This document shows positions 1 through 7,897 of a stretch of 23,032 bases of DNA, piece by piece. The stretch's first letter is position 1; each line of letters begins with the position of its first letter. This DNA is from a virus, in the IMG/VR virus record IMGVR_UViG_3300009496_000086, positions 1-23,032 of that record. One strand, written 5' to 3'. The notes under the pieces are model-generated. The model was given only the letters and a program-made list of their open reading frames with translations. It was not told where the DNA came from and ran no database searches. The position numbers and the translations under genes are program-made.

Positions 1-531
1 AAACTGACCAATATTAGAAAGGTCTAAGTCCATTACTATTTTTTGCTGACCTAAAGGAACACCAAAAATCATAAAATCTCCCGATTCATTAGTTTTTACA
101 GTGTATTTGTAATACTTCTCATAAACTTGTAAAACTTCACTCCTAGTTAAAACATCATCTCTAGATGGGAATGTCCCTGTCGGTGTATGCCCCCCGTATT
201 GTTGTTCGTAAGGTAATAAGTTATATCTATACCCATCTTCATTCTTATCTATTATTTTTTTATAAGGGTAAAGTGTAGAAATTATCGGGTCATTAGCGTC
301 TTCATTATCTAGTGGGACAAATATTGAAATGTTGACGTTCGGAACTCCGAAGCCTCCATTAACTACTACCCTACCAGCGACAACACCATAATCCGCACAA
401 AACCTATCATACAAATCCTCTTGTCTAAACTTTAATGACAAAACTTCTAAGAAATCAAAGTCCTGGTCAATATTGAGTCTGACTTCTTTGTCGACCCCTA
501 CTTCTGTTCTAAACCTATATGATTTTGACAT
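1..531 (-). CDS. Virion structural protein with carboxypeptidase-regulatory-like (Ig-fold) domain, partial
   Basis: The reading frame begins at ATG 529-531 and stays open for 177 codons to the window edge, so the C-terminal part is missing. The translation starts MSKSYRFRTEVGVDKEV. Around residues 48-75 it has VAGRVVVNGGFGVPNVNISIF, and after an insert come GDFMIFGVPLGQQKIVMDL. That pair of strands (gain of a G-x-V-x-x-x-x-x-x-x-P-N-x-x-V element, then G-x-F-x-F-x-x-x-P-x-G) is typical of carboxypeptidase regulatory-like beta-sandwich domains, here split by an insert of about 70 residues. It follows the gp25-like and gp6-like wedge genes, so a baseplate or tail role is likely, but I do not recognise a T4 counterpart. 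The start has no Shine-Dalgarno sequence and lies 70 bases beyond the gp6-like stop codon. Confidence 0.7.
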   Translation of the reverse strand, partial: MSKSYRFRTEVGVDKEVRLNIDQDFDFLEVLSLKFRQEDLYDRFCADYGVVAGRVVVNGGFGVPNVNISIFVPLDNEDANDPIISTLYPYKKIIDKNEDGYRYNLLPYEQQYGGHTPTGTFPSRDDVLTRSEVLQVYEKYYKYTVKTNESGDFMIFGVPLGQQKIVMDLDLSNIGQF

Positions 532-601
532 AAAATACTTTTAAGATAAATAGTTATTCATCTTAATTTTAATTTTAAAAAAATAAAAGTATATGAATGC
601 G

Positions 602-2440
602 TTATGAGAACTCTACGTTCTTAAGTTGTTTGATTCTGACTTTAATATCTTTTTCAGGAAACCTTATCTGATATATCTGATTAGGTTGTGCAAAAATAGT
701 ATCATCTATCAACTCAATTTGTTTAGAATTTTTATTAACGTATCTTTGAGATGTCTCGGACGATGAGTATTGACCTCCTGTTTTATTAAACACTTTTAAA
801 TCCGCCAATGTACTAACTCCTGGTATATCTTGTATAATTCTTCTAATGTCAGATATGTTAACATTTTTACCTAATAAATTAGTCATCGGAGATAAGTAAG
901 ATTCGACACTATTAACTATACTAGTTACAACCTGTCCTTGGTTTTCTGTGGATGTCATAGCAACACTGAACTCAAACTCTAAATCAATAACATCAGCACT
1001 CCGTATAGATATGTAATCATTTATCATACGATAATTAGAAAGGTAGTTAGCAATATTATCTTTTAATGTTTTAGACACATTACTAGTTAACTTTCTGTTT
1101 GAGTCGTATGATAATACTTCAATTTTTATCTTATTATCTTCCTCAACAATCGCAGCCTTTGCAGGTGCACCAAATCTACTTGGCATCGTTCTTATTAAAG
1201 AATTATAGTCGTTTATAGTAACCGCTCTTTTTTGTGCTGAAAAGTTATAAGTTACCATATTTCTAACCTCTTCTGTTGTAGGTAAGTCACCTCCTCCGAT
1301 AGCGGCGGTTACATTATTACATCTTAAACTTTGAATTACATTCTGATTAATGTTCTGTGATGGTCCGTTTACCGCAAAATTTACATTACCGATTTGATTA
1401 ATCGTATTAACCCCTATATTTGATGTCGCACCACCTCCGATTCTATATTTAACAAATAATGTCGTATTCGCTTTAACTGTTTTACCAAGTGCAATGTTGT
1501 TTTGATAATCCTGTAACCTTAATGGTATCCCCGTTCTTGCAAACTCGGCAAGTTGGTCGTCAGCGGTTACGGTAGCACTACCAAATTGGACTCTACAATA
1601 TCCTTCAGGTGTGTATTCGGATATAAATCTGTTTTCAGTCTCTATATATTTTCCGACTTTTATACCTGGATTGTCTGACGCCTTACTTGGGTCTTCAACA
1701 AATACCGTATTTTCTGCTAACGCATCGACCTCATACCATTTATCGGGTGAAGTGATAAACTCATCATATGTCGGCGGACTAGAATAGGATGTCCCATCTT
1801 TTTGAATTAAAGATGTTATACTTATTACATTTTTTTCAGGTAAAAAGAAATCGTAAAATGGTTTTACATCGTTACTATTAATTACTTTTTTGAAAACCTT
1901 TGTAGTTCCATTAACAACCACTTCTCTTTTTGTGATGGTATAATTTACTATTCTATTATTAGAATCAAAGTTCGGTATTTTAGTTCTGTTTGGAAACCCT
2001 TTACTATTATACTGAGTACTAAAATCAATATCGTCTTGATTTTCGAATATCTGACCAGCACCTATGAACTGAGAGCCCGACCTTATAATTCCTAAATATC
2101 TACTATCTTCTTGGTCCCCAAAAGCAGGTACGGTTATAGAAACGTCAACCAACGCAATTGACGGTCGGTTTCCAGGTATCTTTAGTCCGTATGTTCTTGC
2201 TATATTATATATAGATGATTTTTGTTGAGCATACTGTAGAACAGTTTCTTGAACACTTCTGTCAATGTGATAATGTAAATTATCTCCAATTGCAGCGTTT
2301 AAATCTAAAAATACAGAATAAACTGACGCATCATTAAAATTATCAATTAATTCAGGATAATATTGACGTGTAAAATTAATAAGGTCTTGCCTTAGTCCTT
2401 CAAAATCTCTATCTGTGTATGATATTTTACGATTAGCCAT
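602..2440 (-). CDS. 6: Baseplate wedge protein, gp6/J family
   Basis: This 612-residue protein is a T4 gp6-type (Baseplate_J family) wedge subunit, which forms the ring of the contractile-tail baseplate. The N-terminus carries the family signature ISYTDRDFEGLRQDL, then YYPELIDNFNDASVYSVFLDL and IGDNLHYHIDRSVQET (residues about 6-66). Further on are RVQFGSA, a glycine-rich GGGATSNIG, and the segment TTEEVRNMVTYNFSAQKRAV followed by NDYNSLIRTMPSRFGAPAKA, both typical of the conserved J core. It is similar in length to T4 gp6 (about 660). The ATG is five bases after the stop of the gp25-like gene, and the junction reads TAAGGTAAATG, giving the only fair Shine-Dalgarno-like AAGG in the window. 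The pairing with gp25 matches the physical partners in the T4 wedge. The function is a family inference, but a strong one. Confidence 0.9.
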   Translation of the reverse strand: MANRKISYTDRDFEGLRQDLINFTRQYYPELIDNFNDASVYSVFLDLNAAIGDNLHYHIDRSVQETVLQYAQQKSSIYNIARTYGLKIPGNRPSIALVDVSITVPAFGDQEDSRYLGIIRSGSQFIGAGQIFENQDDIDFSTQYNSKGFPNRTKIPNFDSNNRIVNYTITKREVVVNGTTKVFKKVINSNDVKPFYDFFLPEKNVISITSLIQKDGTSYSSPPTYDEFITSPDKWYEVDALAENTVFVEDPSKASDNPGIKVGKYIETENRFISEYTPEGYCRVQFGSATVTADDQLAEFARTGIPLRLQDYQNNIALGKTVKANTTLFVKYRIGGGATSNIGVNTINQIGNVNFAVNGPSQNINQNVIQSLRCNNVTAAIGGGDLPTTEEVRNMVTYNFSAQKRAVTINDYNSLIRTMPSRFGAPAKAAIVEEDNKIKIEVLSYDSNRKLTSNVSKTLKDNIANYLSNYRMINDYISIRSADVIDLEFEFSVAMTSTENQGQVVTSIVNSVESYLSPMTNLLGKNVNISDIRRIIQDIPGVSTLADLKVFNKTGGQYSSSETSQRYVNKNSKQIELIDDTIFAQPNQIYQIRFPEKDIKVRIKQLKNVEFS

Positions 2441-2445
2441 TTACC

Positions 2446-2925
2446 TTAAATATTAATAATAATGAAATCTCTCGTATCAAATGTACTATCTTTGATTGAA
2501 TAGTCTATTTTAACTTTGGCGGTGTACTCTTCAACCCCCTCACCCGCTGTTCTAAATATATCAAACATTTCATATGTTGAGCTCTGGTCCTCGACGTTTA
2601 AATCACCTATAGGACTCTTATCATCCTCACTATATGGTTCAATTGTGATATCATTTATCTGTAGGTTAGGTATGTATTTATCACACGCTATTTGTATATC
2701 TGACTTTATTGCGTCAAATGTAGGTCCATCCATAGGTTCAAAAATAAACTCATATATTCTAGTTCCAAAATCAGGTAAATAATATCTACTACCCTTTCTT
2801 GTTAATATTAAATGAAGTAAATCTGCCCTTACTTCTTCAGGTACATTTTCTGTTAAGTCTAAGTAAGTACCGTCAGTACTTTCTCTAAAAGGAAAATTTA
2901 CACCATAAGTTTTCTTTATCGCCAT
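2446..2925 (-). CDS. 25: Baseplate wedge protein, gp25 (GPW/gp25) family
   Basis: The 159-residue product belongs to the gp25-like family of small baseplate wedge proteins, which join the sheath to the baseplate in contractile tails. Visible family features are the N-terminal GVNFPF segment, the stretch EEVRADLLHLILTRKGSRYY, and the core PDFGTRIYEFIFEPMD at residues 51-66. This is followed by an alpha-beta C-terminal half with LQINDITIEPYSED and KVKIDYSIK. It is slightly longer than T4 gp25 (132). It is the first gene after the nrdA terminator, with 61 bases between the nrdA stop and this ATG. Directly before the ATG the minus strand reads TATATTTATTGTT, which might be a promoter -7 element, but that would give an almost leaderless message. 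It is followed after five bases by the gp6-like gene. Confidence 0.88.
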   Translation of the reverse strand: MAIKKTYGVNFPFRESTDGTYLDLTENVPEEVRADLLHLILTRKGSRYYLPDFGTRIYEFIFEPMDGPTFDAIKSDIQIACDKYIPNLQINDITIEPYSEDDKSPIGDLNVEDQSSTYEMFDIFRTAGEGVEEYTAKVKIDYSIKDSTFDTRDFIIINI

Positions 2926-2955
2926 AACAATAAATATAACTTAGAGTATTTTTAT

Positions 2956-2988
2956 AAAAAAACCCGTGTTAAACACGGGTCTTTTTTT
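2956..2988 (-). terminator. Intrinsic terminator after nrdA, usable in both directions
   Basis: Arms ACCCGTG (2962-2968) and CACGGGT (2974-2980) form a seven-base stem with a TTAAA loop, which can extend by one more pair. The hairpin is flanked by seven A (2956-2962) and seven T (2982-2988) on the plus strand, so each strand shows a GC-rich hairpin followed by a T run. On the coding strand the nrdA stop codon is itself the start of the A tract (TAAAAAAAG), so the terminator begins at the stop. Confidence 0.9.
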
Positions 2989-4693
2989 ATCCTTCACATG
3001 CGACACATTGTAGGTCATTTAAATTCAACTTCTTTCTTGCAAATGCCTGAGCCGAGTTCATTGAGTGTTGGTAGTATAGTGTTTTAACTCCTAACTTCCA
3101 TGAATCAATCAATAACTTATTAACATCTCTTGTCGGCATATCAGGAGATACCATTAAGTTTAATGACTGCGATTGGTCAATGTATTGTTGTCTGACCGCA
3201 GCCTGATTAATTATTGACGCTTGATTGATTTCTGAAAAAGTTCTAAAAACATCTTTTTGCTCGTCACTTAAAAAATCTAAGTGTTGTACTGAACCGTCTT
3301 TCTTTTTAATCGTATCCCACACTTCTTTAGTGTCTTTCCCTATTTCAAGTAACAGGGTTTTAAGTATTGGGTTCTTAATCGTGACTTTCATTTTAGCAAC
3401 GTCTTTTACATAACAGTTAGACCATATAGGTTCGATTGACTGTGACACTTGACCTAAAATAAACGCGGATGATGTTGTCGGAGCAATCGCGTTAAGTGTA
3501 ACGTTTCTGCGCCCATAACCCTTAAGATATTCAGGTTCTCCAAATTTTTCAGCTAGCTCAGAAGATGCGTTGTATGATTTTTCTTTGATGTTTTTAAATA
3601 CCTCTACATTCAATCTTGCACTTTCTTTAGTGTCAAACCCCAACCCTTTCGATTGGAGTAGTGAATGCCACCCTAAAACACCTAATCCTAACGCTCTTTG
3701 TCTTTTAGCGAAGTTGTATGCCTTCTCCAAGTAGAAGAATGCCCTATTACCTTCAATAGAACCGTCAGATTTTAGGTCTTCAATTTTAGTTAAAAACTCA
3801 GTAACAACCGCGTCAAGAAAGTAAGTCATAGTTTCAACCGCATCTGTGTCTTTCCATTCGTCATAATGTAGAGCGTTCATAGATGACAATACACAAACAA
3901 AAGATTCTTCTTCTGAATTGTGAAGTGCAATTTCAGAACAAAGGTTAGAATTATAAATTTTAGCCCCTTTATCTCTATATACATCGGGAGAGTTGTTATT
4001 CATAGTATCACTAAACATGATATATGGATAACCAATTTCACCTCGTCTCTGAATTACTTTAGCCCAAATTGCTCTCTTCTCTTCGTCACCCCCAATCATT
4101 TCTTTCATGAAGTCATCACTAACAGTTACTGCATGTGTTAAATCTTGAATAGGGAACCCTTCAGTACCGATTTCAAGGAACTCCATAATATCAGGGTGCT
4201 CTACAGGTAAGTAAGGTGAAAAACGACCTCTTCGAGTAGCTCCTTGTGAGATGTTATCAACGACACTTTCGAATAAATTCATAAAGTGAACCGCTCCAGG
4301 CGCTTGCCCGTTATCGGTAATATATGCACCTCTTTCACGAATATTTCCAAAGTAACCTGAAGTTCCTCCACCCATTTTACTCATTTCACCAACTTCCGCC
4401 TGTGTAAACAAAATGGATTCAATATTGTCACCAATGTTAGACCCAAAACAACTAACGGGTAGTCCCCTCTTTTTTCCAAAATTAGCCCAAACAGGTGATG
4501 ATAACGAATACCATCCCTTACCCATATATTCATAAAATTTATCAGCAAATCCTTCGATTCCTAATATTTTCTCTGCATGGTCTGCAATTGTTCTAATTCT
4601 TTCTAAAGGTTCCTCTCCCTCACTTAAATACCCTCTACGTAAAAAGGTTATGGATTCTTCATTAATCCAATCAAAAAGTTTTCTATTTTTCAT
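2987..4693 (-). CDS. nrdA: Ribonucleoside-diphosphate reductase alpha subunit (class I), without ATP-cone
   Basis: This 568-residue protein is the catalytic subunit that reduces ribonucleoside diphosphates to deoxy forms. All key residues are visible: active-site Cys82 in LPVSCFGS, N250-x-C252-x-E254 in SNLCSEIA (the thiyl radical Cys and its partners), and partner Cys267 in FVCVLSSMNA. Tyrosines 540-541 in TLYYQHSMNSAQ match the radical-transfer pair, and a C-terminal C563-V-A-C566 pair serves re-reduction. The protein starts directly in the alpha-barrel entry region (FLRRGYLSEGEEPLERI), so the N-terminal ATP-cone of E. coli-type NrdA (about 760 residues) is absent. This is not truncation, because the cone is found on NrdB instead. 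The gene lies 19 bases after nrdB and is last in the replication cassette, directly followed by a terminator. Confidence 0.96.
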   Translation of the reverse strand: MKNRKLFDWINEESITFLRRGYLSEGEEPLERIRTIADHAEKILGIEGFADKFYEYMGKGWYSLSSPVWANFGKKRGLPVSCFGSNIGDNIESILFTQAEVGEMSKMGGGTSGYFGNIRERGAYITDNGQAPGAVHFMNLFESVVDNISQGATRRGRFSPYLPVEHPDIMEFLEIGTEGFPIQDLTHAVTVSDDFMKEMIGGDEEKRAIWAKVIQRRGEIGYPYIMFSDTMNNNSPDVYRDKGAKIYNSNLCSEIALHNSEEESFVCVLSSMNALHYDEWKDTDAVETMTYFLDAVVTEFLTKIEDLKSDGSIEGNRAFFYLEKAYNFAKRQRALGLGVLGWHSLLQSKGLGFDTKESARLNVEVFKNIKEKSYNASSELAEKFGEPEYLKGYGRRNVTLNAIAPTTSSAFILGQVSQSIEPIWSNCYVKDVAKMKVTIKNPILKTLLLEIGKDTKEVWDTIKKKDGSVQHLDFLSDEQKDVFRTFSEINQASIINQAAVRQQYIDQSQSLNLMVSPDMPTRDVNKLLIDSWKLGVKTLYYQHSMNSAQAFARKKLNLNDLQCVACEG

Positions 4694-4712
4694 TTTTTAT
4701 ATCATAATTAAA

Positions 4713-5993
4713 TTAAAATAAGTCGTTTGACGTAATCGATTTTGATTTCTTACTATAATTAATACTTCTTTTATTGAAGAAATCTGTATGTTTTGTTGTT
4801 AAAATTTCATCATCAAACCATTCAGTAGTCTCAAGTAATGTTTCATTTACGGTGAATATACTATCAATACCGATTGAGTTTAATGATACGTTAAATCTGT
4901 GTTTTATAAACTCCATAGTTTGTTTTTTAGTTAGGAAGTCTAAGTCTCCTTTCTCAAAAATCCAATTGACAATCTCGATTTCTGCGTCACACGCTTCCAA
5001 TGTCGCATCAATTAAATCTTCAACTAACTCTTCTGTCCACCAATGTGGATTTTCCTTCTTAATTAAGTTTACTAAGTCAAATCCAAAACTAGCGTGAATA
5101 TTCTCTTCCTTAGATGTCGCCTCAACAGCGTTACTAATACCCTTTAACATATTCTTGTGTTTGTTAAATGACATAATAACTAAGAACTGTGAGAATAGTG
5201 ATACGTTCTCAATAAACATCGAGAATAGTATTACGGACTCAAAGTATTCCTTGTTCTCAACACTTTTTGAGTTTGAAATGGATTTTTCTAAATATTTAAT
5301 TCTTCTTCTAATCGCGGGTACCTGCATTAGACTTTCAAATTCTTTGTTTAAACCTAACAACTGTATTAGGTGTGAATAAGCATCAGCATGTCTTACTTCT
5401 GACTCCGCGAATGTAGCTCCTACGTTACCGATTTCTGGTTTTGGCATCCTTTTATATATGTCCCCCCAAAATGTTTTAACGGCAATCTCAATCTGAGAAA
5501 TTGCCAACATCGCTCTTTCAAGTGCAGATTTTTCTTTTTCATCTAAGTGCACTTTAAAATCCTGTATATCTGAAGTAAAATTAAACTCTGTATGTACCCA
5601 GTATGAATGTCTAATTGCATCGACAAACTCATTTAACTCAGGATAATCATAAGGTTTTAAATTAACTCTTTTCGAAAATATATCAGGTCTATTCTTAGCC
5701 CTATATACAATATACTCTTTTGCCACTTCGTTAAGTCCGTTATCCATTAGTTTGTTCTCAACCATATCATGAATATCGTCAACATGTGGTATTCTTTCTT
5801 TATCGTTTCTAAACAACGCCTTCGCAGTAATACGAGCGATTTTCTCCGCCATTACCTCATCGACCTGATTAGTACTCTTCATTGCTTTTAAAACCGCAAC
5901 TTCAATTTTTTCAGTTTTAAAAACGACTTTATCGCCACTTCTTTTTATTACATAGCGCATATCTGTCTCTATTTTATTCATTAGATTCTCCAT
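4713..5993 (-). CDS. nrdB: Ribonucleotide reductase beta subunit with N-terminal ATP-cone
   Basis: This is the 426-residue radical-generating subunit. Residues about 11-100 form an ATP-cone (RYVIKRSGDKVVFKTEKIEV, ending VAKEYIVYRAKN), a regulatory domain normally on NrdA. The ferritin-like part follows with all six metal ligands: Glu169 (SQIEIAVKTFW), Glu199 and His202 (SEVRHADAY), Glu262 (FIENVSLFS), Glu297 and His300 (EENIHASF). The first ligand is Glu rather than the Asp of E. coli. A tyrosine (Tyr206) is at the usual radical position. An ATP-cone on NrdB, with Glu as first ligand, matches the flavobacterial enzymes of Leeuwenhoekiella blandensis and Flavobacterium johnsoniae (class Id, dimanganese cofactor). 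Assignment to Id is inference, since the metal cannot be read from sequence. The C-terminus (NYSKKSKSITSNDLF) is the expected tail that docks into NrdA. Confidence 0.95.
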   Translation of the reverse strand: MENLMNKIETDMRYVIKRSGDKVVFKTEKIEVAVLKAMKSTNQVDEVMAEKIARITAKALFRNDKERIPHVDDIHDMVENKLMDNGLNEVAKEYIVYRAKNRPDIFSKRVNLKPYDYPELNEFVDAIRHSYWVHTEFNFTSDIQDFKVHLDEKEKSALERAMLAISQIEIAVKTFWGDIYKRMPKPEIGNVGATFAESEVRHADAYSHLIQLLGLNKEFESLMQVPAIRRRIKYLEKSISNSKSVENKEYFESVILFSMFIENVSLFSQFLVIMSFNKHKNMLKGISNAVEATSKEENIHASFGFDLVNLIKKENPHWWTEELVEDLIDATLEACDAEIEIVNWIFEKGDLDFLTKKQTMEFIKHRFNVSLNSIGIDSIFTVNETLLETTEWFDDEILTTKHTDFFNKRSINYSKKSKSITSNDLF

Positions 5994-6009
5994 CTTTTAA
6001 GACAATTAA

Positions 6010-7389
6010 TTAAGATTTATTTTCTTTTTGTTTCCTTTTTTCAAGAAGTTCACGGATTCTTTCTTTGTTTTTTTCCTCCTTTTGTTCTTCAAGACCAAGG
6101 AACGTAACACTTTGTTCAGTATCAATTACTATCATCTCGTTATCAAACTTACAGTTTTCAAACACAATTCCATCTTTACCGATACGTGATTTAGTAATCG
6201 CAATAGTAGCTAAGTTCATTTCTTTTTGTTGTAATGATTTAGCGACTGAGATAATAACGTGACCTACCTGTGCTTTTTTAATTGAACCTCCCATTTGGTC
6301 CGTGGTAACAACTTCAGAGGAAATAGAACTTCTATTACCTTGAGTTGCCGTCCAACCAACTAAGTTCAATTCGTGACACATGGACTCGAAACCCCTCATA
6401 ACCGAACCTTCACTTTTCCATTCATCCCCTAAGTTCTTATCAGGAACAACACAATCGATATAATCTAAAACGACTAAATCTATTTTTGTTCCCTCAGCAG
6501 TCATCTTACGAATCTGATTTTTAATCTGATTCATTGTAAGAGTATCTGATGGTAGTTTTTTAAGAACTAATTTGTTAGGTGCATTTTCTCTGATTTCCTG
6601 AACTTTATTTATTACTTTGTCTTTATGCATTGACAGTAAATCGGGTGCTATTTCAGTCCATAGAGTAAAATGTTTCCTTTGAATAATTTTAGGATTGTCT
6701 TCAAAGAAAATTTGAAGAACGTTATATCCTAAGTTGAATGCGTGGTTTGAAATCTTTGTGAGGAAGGTAGATTTACCAACACCCGTTGGTGCTAATATAA
6801 CTCCTATTTCCCCTTTTGCCATTCCACCTTTAAGTAGGTTGTCGATACCCGGTATCCCCATAGGGATTGGGTGCCTAAAGTCTTCTTCAAGTACCTCTTC
6901 AAGGTTAGTAAAAACCTCAGAAGTACCTGTATCTACTTCCCCAACTTGTAAGGCTTCCCTCACCATTTCCTCCAAGTGGTCATAAGACTCAAAATCACCT
7001 TTATCGATGATTTTTTGAGCCCTAGACATAACCTTCTGAAGTTCTTGTTGTTTGCAAAATTTAAGACCTTTTTCCTGAACGAAGGTTTCTCCTTCAGCAG
7101 GGGCTTCTTTAACTTGCTCTAACATATCAAGAACCATCTTCTGAGCCATAGGAGATGAGACTTCTGACTTAATAAGTTGTTCAAGGGTATTGTATGAAGG
7201 TGTATGTTCATACTTTTGGTAATACTCCTTTAGGACCTGCATAATCAACTTAAAATACTGATTATCAAAATATTTAGGTTCAATCACGTCAACAATAGAA
7301 GTAGCAAAGTCCTTATAAAGAACGATGTTATTTAATAACTGAATTTGAAATGTGTTTCCGAGATATCCGAAATTTTTTTCTTTCGACAT
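6010..7389 (-). CDS. 41: Replicative DNA helicase, DnaB/gp41 type
   Basis: The 459-residue protein is the hexameric 5'-3' helicase of the replication fork, equivalent to T4 gp41 (475). An alpha-helical N-terminal domain (residues about 10-150) precedes the RecA-like core. The core shows the DnaB entry motif IPMGIPGIDNLLKGGMAKGE, Walker A APTGVGKST (200-208), the FFEDN motif carrying a catalytic Glu, and Walker B LVVLDYID (305-312). TATQGNRSS then resembles motif H4, with the later ITKSRIGKDG resembling the arginine-finger region. The C-terminal 30 residues are lysine/glutamate rich and probably disordered. It lies 40 bases after the 151-residue unknown gene and 16 bases before nrdB. The upstream gap contains TATATTTATT on the coding strand. 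No primase gene is present in the window. Confidence 0.93.
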   Translation of the reverse strand: MSKEKNFGYLGNTFQIQLLNNIVLYKDFATSIVDVIEPKYFDNQYFKLIMQVLKEYYQKYEHTPSYNTLEQLIKSEVSSPMAQKMVLDMLEQVKEAPAEGETFVQEKGLKFCKQQELQKVMSRAQKIIDKGDFESYDHLEEMVREALQVGEVDTGTSEVFTNLEEVLEEDFRHPIPMGIPGIDNLLKGGMAKGEIGVILAPTGVGKSTFLTKISNHAFNLGYNVLQIFFEDNPKIIQRKHFTLWTEIAPDLLSMHKDKVINKVQEIRENAPNKLVLKKLPSDTLTMNQIKNQIRKMTAEGTKIDLVVLDYIDCVVPDKNLGDEWKSEGSVMRGFESMCHELNLVGWTATQGNRSSISSEVVTTDQMGGSIKKAQVGHVIISVAKSLQQKEMNLATIAITKSRIGKDGIVFENCKFDNEMIVIDTEQSVTFLGLEEQKEEKNKERIRELLEKRKQKENKS

Positions 7390-7429
7390 GTTGATTGTGA
7401 TTACTAATAATGTGTCTTAATAAATATAT

Positions 7430-7885
7430 TCAAGAAAGGGTATATTCCATATAATTCTGTGTCAATTTGTCAGAAGAAAAAACTTCAGTCAAGGACTTCA
7501 GAATGGACTTTAAATGAGGTCTTACGTCAACCGTGTACCTAATCTTCGGTGGGTATCTCTTGCCGTCCCAACCTCGATGCATGATAACTTCGTCATTATA
7601 TTTAACATAGATGTTAAATACCTCGTCATCATCAGTCATAGAGGTGTCTAAAATTTTTGGGTCAGACATAATCTGATACTGGTTCTCCAGCATGTACCAA
7701 ATTGTTTTAGATTTCAAATCGCCATGAATTTTCATATATACGTCATTAACTGCGTCAGCTAATTCCATACTATTTTTAGCGTCTACGTTAAATCCTTTAA
7801 CATTGTAATACCTCTGTACAATGATATTGTCATTCAATGTGAGTAGAAACTCCATCTTAGTAATGTCATTCTTTTCTTTACTCAT
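7430..7885 (-). CDS. Hypothetical protein in the replication cassette
   Basis: I do not recognise a characterised family for this 151-residue protein. It begins MSKEKNDITKMEFLLTLNDN, has IIVQRYYNVKGFNVDAKNSM, an Asp-rich centre (TSMTDDDEVF), then a segment with HRGWDGKRYPPKIRYTVDVR and a C-terminal helix (LKSILKSLTEVFSSDKL). There is no signal peptide, membrane segment or cysteine. It is predicted to be a soluble mixed alpha/beta protein. Its place between rnh and gp41, with short spacing on both sides (12 and 40 bases), suggests a replication accessory role. T4 keeps its helicase loader gp59 and late coactivator gp33 near rnh, but no sequence feature here supports either identity. Translation starts at ATG behind an A-rich leader AAAAAACAAAAA. 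Confidence 0.85.
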   Translation of the reverse strand: MSKEKNDITKMEFLLTLNDNIIVQRYYNVKGFNVDAKNSMELADAVNDVYMKIHGDLKSKTIWYMLENQYQIMSDPKILDTSMTDDDEVFNIYVKYNDEVIMHRGWDGKRYPPKIRYTVDVRPHLKSILKSLTEVFSSDKLTQNYMEYTLS

Positions 7886-7897
7886 TTTTTGTTTTTT

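Noticed and set aside
541-566. Inverted repeat TTAAGAT/ATCTTAA before the partial left-edge gene as a terminator
   Set aside because: The stem is seven pairs, almost all A-T, with a 12-base loop and no clean T run; too weak compared with the two clear terminators.
2987-4693. NrdA looks about 190 residues too short compared with E. coli NrdA, suggesting a broken gene
   Set aside because: All catalytic and radical-transfer residues and the C-terminal Cys pair are present. The missing part is the ATP-cone, which is on NrdB here, so the gene is intact.
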